A stretch of DNA of 64,000 nucleotides. Origin: Streptomyces varsoviensis (GTDB taxonomy: Bacteria; Actinomycetota; Actinomycetes; Streptomycetales; Streptomycetaceae). Each line of letters begins with the position of its first letter. Position 1 is the stretch's first letter. The stretch is taken from positions 1 through 64,000 of the forward strand of contig NZ_JOBF01000012.1 in NCBI RefSeq assembly GCF_000718635.1, written 5' to 3'. Both the position numbers and the translations under genes were made by a program. The notes below the pieces were generated by a model. That model was not told where the DNA came from, made no database searches, and saw only the letters and a program-made list of their open reading frames with translations. Shown here in pieces: positions 35,479 to 44,166 of the stretch.

Positions 35479-35525
35479 CAAGAGGGCCGGGCCCACCGCT
35501 CAGCGCGGTGGGCCCGGCCCTCTTG
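35479..35525. terminator. Strong bidirectional terminator
   Basis: Perfect 21-bp stem (35479-35499 with 35505-35525) with a five-base loop, between convergent fxsA and rbpA. Confidence 0.92.
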
Positions 35526-35544
35526 ATCAATCGGTATGCCGCCC

Positions 35545-35919
35545 TCAGGCGGACTTGCGGTTGTCCCGCGGATGCACCGCAATGTTCATGGCACCCGAGC
35601 GGAGCACGGCCAGCCTCTCGGCCAGCACCTCCTCCAGCTCTTCGCGGGTGCGCCGCTCCATGAGCATGTCCCAGTGCGTACGCGCGGGCTTGCCCTTCTT
35701 CTCTTCCGGCCCTTCGCCGTCCACCAGGAGCGCCATGGCGCCGCACGCCTTGCACTCCCACTCCGGCGGAATTTCCGCCTCTACCGAGAACGGCATCTCA
35801 AATCGATGTCCGTTCGGGCATGCGTACTCCACCGCCTGGCGCGGGGCCAGATCGATGCCGCGGTCGGTCTCGTAGCTGGTAACCACGAGTCGCGTACCGC
35901 GGAGAGCTCGCTCACTCAT
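35545..35919 (-). CDS. rbpA: RNA polymerase-binding protein RbpA
   Basis: A 124-residue actinobacterial transcription factor that binds the principal sigma factor and stabilises open complexes. MSERALRGTRLVVTSYETDR is the N-terminal arm; the core YACPNGHRFEMPF with PPEWECKACG is the zinc-ribbon-like domain; the C-terminal RTHWDMLMERRTREELE is the sigma-interaction helix. Expression should rise on thiol oxidation, through the SigR promoter upstream. Confidence 0.98.
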   Translation of the reverse strand: MSERALRGTRLVVTSYETDRGIDLAPRQAVEYACPNGHRFEMPFSVEAEIPPEWECKACGAMALLVDGEGPEEKKGKPARTHWDMLMERRTREELEEVLAERLAVLRSGAMNIAVHPRDNRKSA

Positions 35920-35980
35920 GAATCGTGCCTCCCGGGCTTGTCGCCCACAGGACAGGTGTCGCTGTCGTCGTCATCCGGTC

Positions 35981-36007
35981 AACGTCCGGTCGGCGGTGAA
36001 GATTCCC
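35981..36007 (-). promoter_or_regulatory. SigR promoter of rbpA
   Basis: Minus strand GGGAAT (36007-36002), an exact 18-bp spacer, GTT (35983-35981): a full match to the SigR consensus GGGAAT-N18-GTT known to drive rbpA in S. coelicolor. It is about 60 bp before the ATG. Confidence 0.9.
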
Positions 36008-36208
36008 GTTTCGGGACATGCGTCGCCCGTCGTGCCGCCCCTTGTTGTACCCACCTGCGCCCGGTTTGTCACATCTGGCAGCAGATGTCACCCTGTGTTT
36101 GCACCGTTTCAGCGCGCAGTAACGGTCCGCCCGGTGGGCCAAAGGCGTACACTACCGGCCCCGCGGCCCCAGCCGTAAATCAGGTCCGGAATCAAAGGCT
36201 CCTCCTCG

Positions 36209-36829
36209 CTACGCGCCCCCGCCGCGCGCGACCACCGTGGACGGTCCGGCCGGCGCCCCGGAGCCCCCGAAGCGGCGCAGGAAGAACTGCGCCAGCGGGC
36301 CGATCGCCAGCGCGTACACCACCGTGCCCGCCCCGGCCGAGCCGCCCAGCGCGAACCCCGTGACCAGCACGGCCACCTCGATGGCCGTCCGCACCAGGCG
36401 GATGGAGCGGCCCGTGCGCAGGTGCAGCCCGGTCATCAGACCGTCGCGCGGACCGGCGCCGAACCGCGCCGAGAGGTAGAGCCCGGTGGCCGCGCCGCAC
36501 AGCGCGATGGCGAACACCAGCAGCGGGATCCGCGCCCACAGCGTGTGCGGCGACGGCATCAGGCTCAAGGTCGCGTCCATCGTCAGGCCCACCAGCAGGA
36601 CGTTCGAGACCGTCCCGAGGCCGGGGCGCTGCCGCAGCGGCACCCACAGCAGCAGCACCAGCGCGCCGACGGTGATCGACGCCGTCCCGATCGAGATGCC
36701 GGTATGCCGCGCTATGCCCTGGTTGAGCACGTCCCACGGCGCCAGACCGAGCCCGGCGCGGAGCTGAAGCCCCGAGCTCGCCCCGTACAGCGCCAGCCCG
36801 ACGTACAGCCGCACGAGCCGACTCGGCAC
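36209..36829 (-). CDS. YczE/YyaS/YitT-type membrane protein
   Basis: A 206-residue protein with five to six helices. LYVGLALYGASSGLQLRAGL then LGLAPWDVLNQGIA, ARFGAGPRDGLMTGL and RTAIEVAVLVTGFALGG are the usual blocks. Its role is unknown. GTG 36829 is taken from family length, with GGGAGG just upstream; the longer frame to 37231 runs through the regulator's promoter. It is divergent from a MocR regulator, the same arrangement as yczE with yczR. Confidence 0.85.
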   Translation of the reverse strand: MPSRLVRLYVGLALYGASSGLQLRAGLGLAPWDVLNQGIARHTGISIGTASITVGALVLLLWVPLRQRPGLGTVSNVLLVGLTMDATLSLMPSPHTLWARIPLLVFAIALCGAATGLYLSARFGAGPRDGLMTGLHLRTGRSIRLVRTAIEVAVLVTGFALGGSAGAGTVVYALAIGPLAQFFLRRFGGSGAPAGPSTVVARGGGA

Positions 36830-36951
36830 CCGCCTCCCGCCGCTGCCCTTTCTCCTTCCCTCGCTCGGTCCGGCGGTCGTCTCGGATGCGGTGAACGCGG
36901 TGGGCAACGGAGGCTCCTCGATGGCGGTGGGCGACGGACGCGGGCCGGGCG

Positions 36952-37013
36952 GTGCCGACAGTGCTGACAGGGTTGACAGTGCTGACAGGGCGGGCTGGCA
37001 GTGCTGACAGCAC
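36952..37013. repeat. 9-bp repeat in the YczE-MocR gap
   Basis: Several units of TGCTGACAG and GGTTGACAG type occur in a row, some containing TTGACAG. They may be binding sites or only slippage products. Confidence 0.6.
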
Positions 37014-37038
37014 CGGTCGGCGCTGGACAGTGGTGGAA

Positions 37039-37068
37039 GTGGCCTGCTTCGTGACACCCTGTGGCCTG
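37039..37068. promoter_or_regulatory. Direct repeat, candidate MocR operator
   Basis: GTGGCCTG occurs at 37039-37046 and again at 37061-37068, 22 bp (two helical turns) apart, 49 bp before the MocR ATG. MocR-type regulators usually bind direct repeats in this way. Confidence 0.45.
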
Positions 37069-37116
37069 GGAGATCGCAAGATCCATGGCCAATCCTCGGA
37101 AGGTGGATCGCAACTG

Positions 37117-38619
37117 ATGGGGCAGTGGACATCGGCGGTGGGCTCCCCGCAGCTCGCCCGCCTCCTCGGATCGCAGCACGCACGCGCCGCCACGACGCCG
37201 GGCGGCCGGCGCGTACCCGCCTACCGCTCACTGGCCGACGGCGTCCGGCTGCTCGTCCTCGAAGGGCGGGTGCCCGTCGCCGCCCGCCTCCCCGCCGAGC
37301 GCGAACTCGCCGCCGCCCTCGCCGTCAGCCGCACCACCGTCGCCGCCGCCTACGAGGCGCTGCGCGGCGAGGGGTTCCTCGAATCCCGCCGCGGCGCGGG
37401 GAGCTGGACCTCCGTGCCCGCCGGGAAGCCGCTGCCGACCCGCGGCCTCGACCCGCTGCCGCCGGAGACCGCCGCCTCCGTCATCGACCTCGGCTGCGCG
37501 GCCCTGCCCGCCCCCGAACCCTGGCTCACCCGCGCCTTCCAGGGCGCCCTCGAAGAGCTGCCGCCCTACGCCCACACCCACGGCGACTTCCCGGCCGGGC
37601 TCCCCGTGCTGCGCGAGGCCATCGCCGACCGCTACACCGCCCGCGGCATACCGACCATGCCCGAGCAGATCATGGTCACCACCGGCGCCATGGGCGCCGT
37701 CGCCGCCATCTGCCGCCTCATCGCGGGCCACGGCGAGCGCGTCGCCGTCGAGTCGCCCTCGTACGCCAACGTCCTGCAGCTCATGCGCGAGACCGGCGCC
37801 CGCCTCGTGCCCGTCGCGATGGCCGACGCCCTCGCCGGCTGGGACCTCCCCGCCTGGCGCCAGGTCCTGCGCGACGCCGCCCCCCGAATGGCCTACGTCG
37901 TCGCCGACTTCCACAACCCCACCGGGGCGCTCGCCCCCGAGGAGCAGCGCCGCCGGCTCGTCGAGGCCGCCCGGTCCGCCGGTACGGTCCTGGTGGCCGA
38001 CGAGACCATGTCGGAGCTCTGTCTGGACCCCGGCATCGAACGGCCCCGCCCCGTCTGCGCCTTCGATCCGGCGGGCAGCGCCGTCATCACCGTCGGCTCG
38101 GTCAGCAAGTCGTTCTGGGCCGGGCTGCGCATCGGCTGGGTCCGCGCCGCCCCCGATGTCATCCGCAGCCTGGTGGCTGCCCGCGCCTACGCCGACCTCG
38201 GCACGCCCGTACTCGAACAGCTCGCGGTCACCTGGCTGCTCACCACCGAGGGCTGGGACGAGTCCGCCGACCTGCGCCGCGCGCAGGCCCGCGAGAACCG
38301 CGACGCGCTCGTGGCCGCGGTCCGGCGCCACCTGCCCGACTGGGAGTTCGCCGTCCCGCACGGCGGCCTCACGCTGTGGACCCGCACCGGCGGCCTCTCC
38401 GGCTCGCGCATCGCCGAGGCGGGGGAGCGGCTCGGCGTGCGCGTCCCCTCCGGGCCCCGCTTCGGCGTCGACGGGGCCTTCGAGGGGTACGTGCGGCTGC
38501 CGTTCACCGTCGCGGGGCCGGTCGCCGAGGAGGCCGCCGTCCGACTGGCCGCCGCGACCCGGCTCGTGGCCACCGGGGCGACGGCTGAGGCCGAGACCCC
38601 GCGCAGCTACGTGGCCTGA
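37117..38619 (+). CDS. MocR/GntR-type PLP-dependent regulator
   Basis: A 500-residue regulator: GntR winged helix at about 30-95 (LPAERELAAALAVSRTTVAAAYEALR, described in parts) and an aminotransferase-fold domain at about 120-480. The PLP lysine is in GSVSKSFWAGLRIGW (about 331). ATG 37117 has GGAAGG upstream; the in-frame start at 36952 is unsupported. It likely represses or activates the divergent yczE-like gene in response to an amine or PLP vitamer. Confidence 0.93.
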   Translation: MGQWTSAVGSPQLARLLGSQHARAATTPGGRRVPAYRSLADGVRLLVLEGRVPVAARLPAERELAAALAVSRTTVAAAYEALRGEGFLESRRGAGSWTSVPAGKPLPTRGLDPLPPETAASVIDLGCAALPAPEPWLTRAFQGALEELPPYAHTHGDFPAGLPVLREAIADRYTARGIPTMPEQIMVTTGAMGAVAAICRLIAGHGERVAVESPSYANVLQLMRETGARLVPVAMADALAGWDLPAWRQVLRDAAPRMAYVVADFHNPTGALAPEEQRRRLVEAARSAGTVLVADETMSELCLDPGIERPRPVCAFDPAGSAVITVGSVSKSFWAGLRIGWVRAAPDVIRSLVAARAYADLGTPVLEQLAVTWLLTTEGWDESADLRRAQARENRDALVAAVRRHLPDWEFAVPHGGLTLWTRTGGLSGSRIAEAGERLGVRVPSGPRFGVDGAFEGYVRLPFTVAGPVAEEAAVRLAAATRLVATGATAEAETPRSYVA

Positions 38620-38657
38620 GCGCCCTAGGGGACCGGGCGCGGCCTCCGGACGTGCCG

Positions 38658-40223
38658 CTACGTCGCCCGGACGGGCAGCGGTCCCTCGCCGTCGGGGCAC
38701 GCCTCGGCGGCGGGTGCCGCGGCCGTGTGCCGCGGCAGCAGCTCCAGTACGGCCGTACGCCGCGCCTCGCCCGCCTCCTCGTCGTACGGGTCGGGGGTGT
38801 CCGGCACCTGGAGCCGGTGGACGGGGCCGGCGCCGAGCCGGGCGTAGCCGCGGCCGGGCGGCACCTCGCGGGCGGGCGTCGTGTGCGGCGGAGCGCCGAG
38901 CACGGCCCGTACCTGGTCGACCGTGGCCGGGCCGAGCACCACCCGGGCGCGGGTGTGGGTGCGTACGGGGGCGCGCAGCGTCTCCAGCGCGTCGAACTGC
39001 TCGGCCACCGCGACCGTGACATTGGCCGTGCGCCCGTGCCGCAGCGGTACGTGCAGCAGGTTCTGCGGCTCGCTCCGGCCGTCCGCCGCCGCGAGATGGC
39101 TCAGCGCGCTCGGCCGGTCCACGATGATCCACAGCGGCCGGCGCGCGTCCGGCGGCACAGGTCTGCCCGACTGGCGGGCCCGATTGGCGGCGATCAGCCG
39201 CCGCTCGGTCTCGTGCGCCGCCCACTCCAGCGCGGCGAGGGCGCCCGCCAGGCCCGACTCGACGGCCAGTACGCCCTCCCGCCCGGCCAGGCACGCGTAC
39301 TCGCCCGTACCGCCGCCGTCGACCACGAGCGCGTCGCCGCCGTGCAGGGCCTGGAGCACGATCGAGCGCAGCAGCGTCGTGGTGCCGCTGCCGGGCTGGC
39401 CGACCGCCAGCAGATGCGGCTCCGTGGAGCGCGTGCCGGTGCGCCAGACCACCGGGGGCGCGTCGCGCGTCTCCTCGCCGTCGGTCACCGGCAGGGTCCG
39501 CGGCACGCCGGAGGGATCGGTGAAACCGAGCACGGTCTCACCCGGCGCGGTCACGAACCGCTGGGCGCGGATGCCGGTGGGAAGGGCCGCGAGGACGCTC
39601 AGCCGCAGAGTGTTGCCCTCCTCGTCCCAGTCGAAGAGGTATTCCCGGCCACGGCCGGACTTGGCGTGCAGCAACTGCTCGATCCTGGCGCGGGGTTCGG
39701 CCTCGCCGTCGGGGAAGTAGGCCGGGTAGCGCAGTTCGAGGCCGGTCAGCCGCCCGTCGTCGTCGAACGCGTACGCGCTGAACGCCTCCTGCCAGTCGCC
39801 GCCGTGCGCGTAGAGCGGATCGGGGTCCTCCGCCATCGAGAAGTACGGCACGAGGGCGTCGTACAGCGATTGGAGCCGCCCCGCCTCGGCCTCGCCCGGG
39901 CCGGTGTCGGCGGGGGTGCGGTCGCGCCCCGTCCACGCCGCCGCGGCCATCAGCGCGACCAGGGCGAGCAGCGGCCCGTACGGCAGCAGCGCGACGGCGA
40001 ACACGCAGCCGGCCAGCCCGAACAGCGTGGCGCCGCGCCGTTCCCCGGGCGTCGCCGACCACCTGCGCCGTCCGGCGGCGGCCAGGCCGCGCAGGCCCCG
40101 CACGACGACGATCAGCGGGTACAGGACATCGGTCGCGGTGTCGGCGGCGGTGCGCGCGTACGCGCGGCCGCGGGCGATCGGCGCGCTGGCGGTGAGGATG
40201 CGGGGGAGGGGTCGCCGGCCCAC
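38658..40223 (-). CDS. sffA: SffA-like SpoIIIE/FtsK-type membrane protein
   Basis: A 521-residue protein with helices near 68-97 (ATLFGLAGCVFAVALLPYGP and onward) and a C-terminal ATPase-like domain. The P-loop reads GQPGSGTTTLL, where the invariant lysine of GxGK(S/T) is threonine. LVVDGGGTGEYACL and RRPLWIIVDRPS follow. Position downstream of smeA identifies it as SffA, which in S. coelicolor is recruited by SmeA to sporulation septa. GTG 40223 follows CTGGAG. Whether it hydrolyses ATP is in doubt. Confidence 0.85.
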   Translation of the reverse strand: MGRRPLPRILTASAPIARGRAYARTAADTATDVLYPLIVVVRGLRGLAAAGRRRWSATPGERRGATLFGLAGCVFAVALLPYGPLLALVALMAAAAWTGRDRTPADTGPGEAEAGRLQSLYDALVPYFSMAEDPDPLYAHGGDWQEAFSAYAFDDDGRLTGLELRYPAYFPDGEAEPRARIEQLLHAKSGRGREYLFDWDEEGNTLRLSVLAALPTGIRAQRFVTAPGETVLGFTDPSGVPRTLPVTDGEETRDAPPVVWRTGTRSTEPHLLAVGQPGSGTTTLLRSIVLQALHGGDALVVDGGGTGEYACLAGREGVLAVESGLAGALAALEWAAHETERRLIAANRARQSGRPVPPDARRPLWIIVDRPSALSHLAAADGRSEPQNLLHVPLRHGRTANVTVAVAEQFDALETLRAPVRTHTRARVVLGPATVDQVRAVLGAPPHTTPAREVPPGRGYARLGAGPVHRLQVPDTPDPYDEEAGEARRTAVLELLPRHTAAAPAAEACPDGEGPLPVRAT

Positions 40224-40296
40224 GTCGGTCTCCAGTTGGTCGTGGTGCGGTCACGGGCGGCATGGGGACGCGCCCTGCTTTTTTCCCGGGGCCCGG

Positions 40297-40491
40297 TCAG
40301 AACTTGAGGCCGCCCAGCAGGCTGGCGAGGCTCGCGCCGCCGGCCTTGATGCTGGGGGCGATCGCGGTGCCCGCGAGGTAGAAGCCGAAGAGGGCGCAGA
40401 CGAGGGCGTGGGACGCCTTGAGCCCGTCCTTGCGGAAGAAGAGGAACACGATGACACCGAGCAGCACGACGCCCGAGATGGTCAGGATCAT
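40297..40491 (-). CDS. smeA: SmeA small sporulation membrane protein
   Basis: A 64-residue protein with two helices (MILTISGVVLLGVIVFLFF, and ASHALVCALFGFYLAGTAI) and a Gly/Ala/Ser C-terminus. In S. coelicolor SmeA localises to sporulation septa and targets SffA. ATG 40491 has AGGAG eight bases upstream; the ORF to 40545 is longer than the family. It is 73 bp before sffA in the same direction. Confidence 0.88.
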   Translation of the reverse strand: MILTISGVVLLGVIVFLFFRKDGLKASHALVCALFGFYLAGTAIAPSIKAGGASLASLLGGLKF

Positions 40492-40924
40492 GAGGTTTTC
40501 TCCTGGGAGGTGGGGGACGGTCACCATGGGTGCTCCCAGCCTCACAGAAGGTGCCTAAGTAGCAAAAGGGGCGAATGGGTGATTCATCATCAAAGCCATT
40601 CCAATGGCGGTCATGAAGCGCCGGCGGAAGCCCCGGCGGCCATGGGCGCCGCATCGGGCCCGTGCGCTGCGGCGATCCCGCCGGGCCCGCCGCCTCCCGC
40701 GCGGCACCGGCCCCGCATGTCAAGGAATCACCCATACGGCTTCACCGGCCGGATGCGCCCGCCGGGCCGGCCGGTGGCCCCGGGCCGGGGCCGCGGACCG
40801 GACGGTGGCCCCCGGGCCGGCTGACGCGGGAGCCGCGCGGATCGGACCGGGCTCCCCGCCGGTCTCCGGCCGTAGGGTGGGACGGAGCCCACGCCGAGGA
40901 GCAGCAGCCGGAGGATGACCAGCG
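40492..40924. other. 433-bp divergent promoter region
   Basis: No gene seen. The first 130 bases (to about 40620) are unusually AT-richer for this window, holding TACTTAGG and GATTCATCATCAAAG, and should contain the smeA promoter. No clear WhiG or WhiA/WhiB-type site was recognised. The rest is GC-rich and leads into the ankyrin gene. Confidence 0.4.
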
Positions 40925-41338
40925 ATGAGTGAACAGCCCCCAGCGTCCGAGCCCGCCCACGACCCCGAGGTGCTCCAACTCGCCGCGAAGGTCTTCGACC
41001 TGGCCCGGCACGGCGACACCGACACGCTCGCGGCCTACGTGGACGCCGGAGTCCCCGTGAACCTCACCAACGACTCCGGCGACTCCCTCATCATGCTCGC
41101 CGCCTACCACGGCCACCCCGGCACCGTAGCGGCGCTCCTCCAGCGCTCCGCCGACCCCGACGCGGCCAACGACCGCGGCCAGACGCCGCTGGCCGGGGCC
41201 GTCTTCAAGGGCGAGGCCGAGGTGGTCCGGCTGCTCGTGGAGGGCGGCGCGGACCCGGCGGCCGGCTCGCCGTCGGCCATCGAAGCGGCGAAGGTCTTCG
41301 AACGGAGCGACTTCCTCGCCCTGTTCGAAGACCGTTGA
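40925..41338 (+). CDS. Ankyrin-repeat protein
   Basis: A 137-residue protein with about three ankyrin units: GDTDTLAAYVDAGVPVN, DSLIMLAAYHGHPGTVAALL and QTPLAGAVFKGEAEVVRLLV. It should be a cytoplasmic binding protein; partner unknown. GAGGATGACCAGCG precedes the ATG. Such short ankyrin proteins are conserved in Streptomyces. Confidence 0.9.
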   Translation: MSEQPPASEPAHDPEVLQLAAKVFDLARHGDTDTLAAYVDAGVPVNLTNDSGDSLIMLAAYHGHPGTVAALLQRSADPDAANDRGQTPLAGAVFKGEAEVVRLLVEGGADPAAGSPSAIEAAKVFERSDFLALFEDR

Positions 41339-41343
41339 CCATC

Positions 41344-41380
41344 GGCCGGGACCCGGGGCATCGATCCCCGGGTCCCGGCC
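41344..41380. terminator. Bidirectional terminator hairpin
   Basis: Perfect 15-bp stem (41344-41358 with 41366-41380), seven-base loop, between the ankyrin gene and the end of the nba operon. Confidence 0.9.
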
Positions 41381-41384
41381 TACC

Positions 41385-42389
41385 TCACCGCGCCGCCCCC
41401 AGGTTCAGGAACCGCCGCGCGTTGCCGCCGAGGACGGCGGCCTTCGCGTCGGCGTCGAGGAACTCGGCGCGCTGGACCACCGCCCCCGCGGGCCGCTCGC
41501 CCAGCGGGTACGGGTAGTCGCTGCCGACCATCACCCGGTCGCTGCCCAGCGTGTCCACCAGCAGCCGCAGCGGCTCCGGCGCGAACACCACCGAATCCAC
41601 GCTGAACCGGTCGAGATAGTGCGACGGGGGGAACTCCGACGTGGCGATGACGTCGCTCCGCCCGTGCCAGGCGTTCTCCATTCGGCCCAGCCAGAACGCG
41701 AACGACCCGCCGCCGTGCGCGAAGCACACCCGGAGCGTGTCCGGGACCTTGTCGAAGACACCGCCGAGGATCATCGCGAGGATCGACAGATGGGTCTCGG
41801 CGGGCATCCCGGTCAGCCACTGCGCCATCCAGCGGTCCAGGCGCGGCGAGTTCGCCATGTCCCAGGGGTGGATGAACACCGGGGCGCCGACGTCCGCGCA
41901 GTGCTGGAGGAACATCACCACGCCCGCCGAGTCCAGGTCCTGGTCGCCGACGTGGTTGCCGATCTCGACGCCCACATGGCCGGCCGCCAGGCACCGGTCG
42001 AGTTCGCGGCAGGCCGCCTCCGGGTCCTGGAGCGGCACCTGGGCGAACGGCAGCAGCCGGCCGGGCGCCGGGGAGCAGATCTCCAGGGCCAGGTCGTTGA
42101 AGACGCGGGAGACCTTCAGCGCCTCGGGGCCGGGGCGGCCGTAGGAGAAGAACACCGGCGTGGGGGAGACCACCTGGATGTCGATCCCGTCGGCGGCCAT
42201 GTCCTTCAGCCGCACCTCGGCGTCCCAGCAGTCGGAGCCGATCCGGCGGAACTCCTTCGAGCCCACCATGATCATCGCGTCCCGCTCGCTCTCGATCCGC
42301 AGCGAGGGCCAGTCCGCGCCGCCCGCCAGGGCCCCGAGATCGGGCCAGCCGCGCGGCACGTAGTGGGTGTGGATGTCGATGACGCTCAT
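41385..42389 (-). CDS. nbaD: 2-Amino-3-carboxymuconate-6-semialdehyde decarboxylase
   Basis: A 334-residue zinc amidohydrolase-superfamily decarboxylase converting ACMS to 2-aminomuconic semialdehyde. IDIHTHYVPRGWP gives metal ligands His7 and His9; VFIHPWDMA and VMVGSDYPYP supply the others. Last gene of the eight-gene operon, four bases after the dioxygenase gene. The position right after HAO supports ACMSD over other amidohydrolases. Confidence 0.93.
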   Translation of the reverse strand: MSVIDIHTHYVPRGWPDLGALAGGADWPSLRIESERDAMIMVGSKEFRRIGSDCWDAEVRLKDMAADGIDIQVVSPTPVFFSYGRPGPEALKVSRVFNDLALEICSPAPGRLLPFAQVPLQDPEAACRELDRCLAAGHVGVEIGNHVGDQDLDSAGVVMFLQHCADVGAPVFIHPWDMANSPRLDRWMAQWLTGMPAETHLSILAMILGGVFDKVPDTLRVCFAHGGGSFAFWLGRMENAWHGRSDVIATSEFPPSHYLDRFSVDSVVFAPEPLRLLVDTLGSDRVMVGSDYPYPLGERPAGAVVQRAEFLDADAKAAVLGGNARRFLNLGAAR

Positions 42390-42393
42390 CGGG

Positions 42394-42918
42394 TCAGCCC
42401 CTGCCTGGGTGGTACGTCCCGCACGCCCGGCAGGAGCGCTCGTCCCGGCTCTCGTAGAACTCGGCGAAGACCGGCGGCATGTCCTTGACGATGTCCCGTA
42501 CCTGCAACTCCACCTCGTGCACCAGCGCCAGGCAGTTCGGGCAGTACCACTGGAACTTCTCCAGCGTGCCCTCCTCACGGATGCGCTCGATGACCACACC
42601 GATCGAGCCCGGCTCGGGGCGCTGCGGCGAGTGCGGGACGTTCCTCGGCAGCATCCACATCTCGCCCTCGCGGATGTCGACGCGCTCGATGCCCGCGTCG
42701 GTACGCAGGTTGACGTGGATATCGCCCTTGACCTGGTAGAACCACTCTTCGTACGGGTCTACATGGAAGTCGGTCCGCTCGTTCGGCCCGCCGACGACCT
42801 GCACGATGAAGTCGCCCATGGGCTCCCACACCTGCCGGTTGTTGACCGGGGGCTTGAGCAGGTGCTCGTGCTCCTCGATCCAGCGCGGGAAATTGATGAC
42901 GGGCGGGATGGTGCTCAT
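42394..42918 (-). CDS. nbaC: 3-Hydroxyanthranilate 3,4-dioxygenase
   Basis: A 174-residue cupin that opens the ring of 3-hydroxyanthranilate. Iron ligands His52, Glu58 and His96 are visible in [11 protein letters not shown] and [10 protein letters not shown]. The bacterial rubredoxin-like site is complete (CPNC 126-129, CRAC 163-166). It overlaps the deaminase gene by four bases. Confidence 0.96.
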   Translation of the reverse strand: MSTIPPVINFPRWIEEHEHLLKPPVNNRQVWEPMGDFIVQVVGGPNERTDFHVDPYEEWFYQVKGDIHVNLRTDAGIERVDIREGEMWMLPRNVPHSPQRPEPGSIGVVIERIREEGTLEKFQWYCPNCLALVHEVELQVRDIVKDMPPVFAEFYESRDERSCRACGTYHPGRG

Positions 42919-43352
42919 CGTCCCTCCTCGGGACGGCGGTCGCGGCTGAGGTGCGCGACCGCCTGGATCTCGATCAGCAGGTGCGGGTGGGGCAGTTGGT
43001 GCACGGCGACGGTCGTCCGGGTGGGGCCGTGCTCGTCGAAGTACTCCGCGTAAACCTCGTTGTAGCCCGCGAAGTCGTTCATGTTGACCAGGTAGCAGGT
43101 CACTTGGGCGAGGTCGGACAGGTCCGCGCCGACCGCGGCCAGTACGTCGCGGATGTTCTCGATCACCGCGCGGGTCTGCTGCCGGATGTCGAGCCGGGTC
43201 GCGCCCATCTCGTCGGCCTCGGCGCCCACGATCGAGTTGTCGGGCAGCCGGCTGCTCGTACCGGACACGAAGACCAGCTCGCCGACGACCTTTACGTGCG
43301 GGAACCGCCCCCGGGGCGTGGCCTTTCCCGCCACCACCAGCGACTCAGGCAT
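42915..43352 (-). CDS. nbaF: 2-Aminomuconate deaminase (RidA fold)
   Basis: A 145-residue RidA/YjgF-type protein. [30 protein letters not shown] and [16 protein letters not shown] are characteristic, and the operon position assigns it to 2-aminomuconate deamination rather than general enamine hydrolysis. ATG 43352 overlaps the upstream stop by eight bases; a GTG at 43361 is an alternative. Confidence 0.9.
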   Translation of the reverse strand: MPESLVVAGKATPRGRFPHVKVVGELVFVSGTSSRLPDNSIVGAEADEMGATRLDIRQQTRAVIENIRDVLAAVGADLSDLAQVTCYLVNMNDFAGYNEVYAEYFDEHGPTRTTVAVHQLPHPHLLIEIQAVAHLSRDRRPEEGR

Positions 43353-44166
43353 CGGCGCCACCGCCGACCCGCAGCCCGACGCTGCCCAGGCCCGTCACCG
43401 TGGCCTCCACGCACCGGCCGGGCCGCAGCGGCACGGCCGCCGTCGCCGCGCCGGCCAGGATCACCGTGCCCGCCGGCATGGAAAGCCCGTACGTACGCGC
43501 CATGCGCTGCGCGGCGTGCACGGCGCGCAGCGGGTGCCCCAGGATCGCCGCGGTGGAACCGGTCTCCGCGACCTCCCCGTCCACCTCCAGCGTCACGCCC
43601 CGGTTGGCCAGGTCGCCGGCGCGCCCGTACGCGGTCCAGGGGCCGGTGACATACGCGGCGGCGGAGGTGTTGTCCGCCACCACGTCCTCCAGGGTGAACC
43701 GGAAATCGCGGTACCGGGAGTCGATGACCTCCAGCGCGGGCGCGACGGCCTCGACGACGGTCTCCACGTCCAGCGTCTCGTCCTGGGGGTCCACCTCGAC
43801 GCCGAGCCGGAAGGCGACCTCGGGCTCGATCCGGGGGTGGCAGTAGCGCGCGAGGTCCAGCTCGCCGCCGTCCACGATCCGCATGCCGTGCGTGATCCGG
43901 CCGACGATCACGTCGTCCACGCCCATCTGCTGCGCCTTGGCCCGGCTGGTGAACCCCAGCTTGACGCCGGAGAGGGAGTCGCCCCGGGCGCACCGCCGGG
44001 CGACCAGCTCGCGCTGGATCTCGTACGCGTCCTCCAGGGAGAACGTGTACTCGGAGGTGAGCTGCGCGATGGGGACCGCGGCCTCGGCGGCGGCGTCCAG
44101 GAGCATGGCGAGCTCGGCGATGCCGGCTGTACTGGCGGTACTGGAAGTGCTGGAGGAGCTGGTCAT
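43345..44166 (-). CDS. nbaG: 4-Oxalocrotonate decarboxylase
   Basis: A 273-residue member of the hydratase/decarboxylase family, one of two in the operon. [44 protein letters not shown] and [11 protein letters not shown] are the family blocks. The decarboxylase role is assigned here, and the hydratase role to the copy at 46144, from order in nba/dmp-type clusters; the two could be exchanged. The N-terminal [10 protein letters not shown] is low complexity. Confidence 0.85.
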   Translation of the reverse strand: MTSSSSTSSTASTAGIAELAMLLDAAAEAAVPIAQLTSEYTFSLEDAYEIQRELVARRCARGDSLSGVKLGFTSRAKAQQMGVDDVIVGRITHGMRIVDGGELDLARYCHPRIEPEVAFRLGVEVDPQDETLDVETVVEAVAPALEVIDSRYRDFRFTLEDVVADNTSAAAYVTGPWTAYGRAGDLANRGVTLEVDGEVAETGSTAAILGHPLRAVHAAQRMARTYGLSMPAGTVILAGAATAAVPLRPGRCVEATVTGLGSVGLRVGGGADA

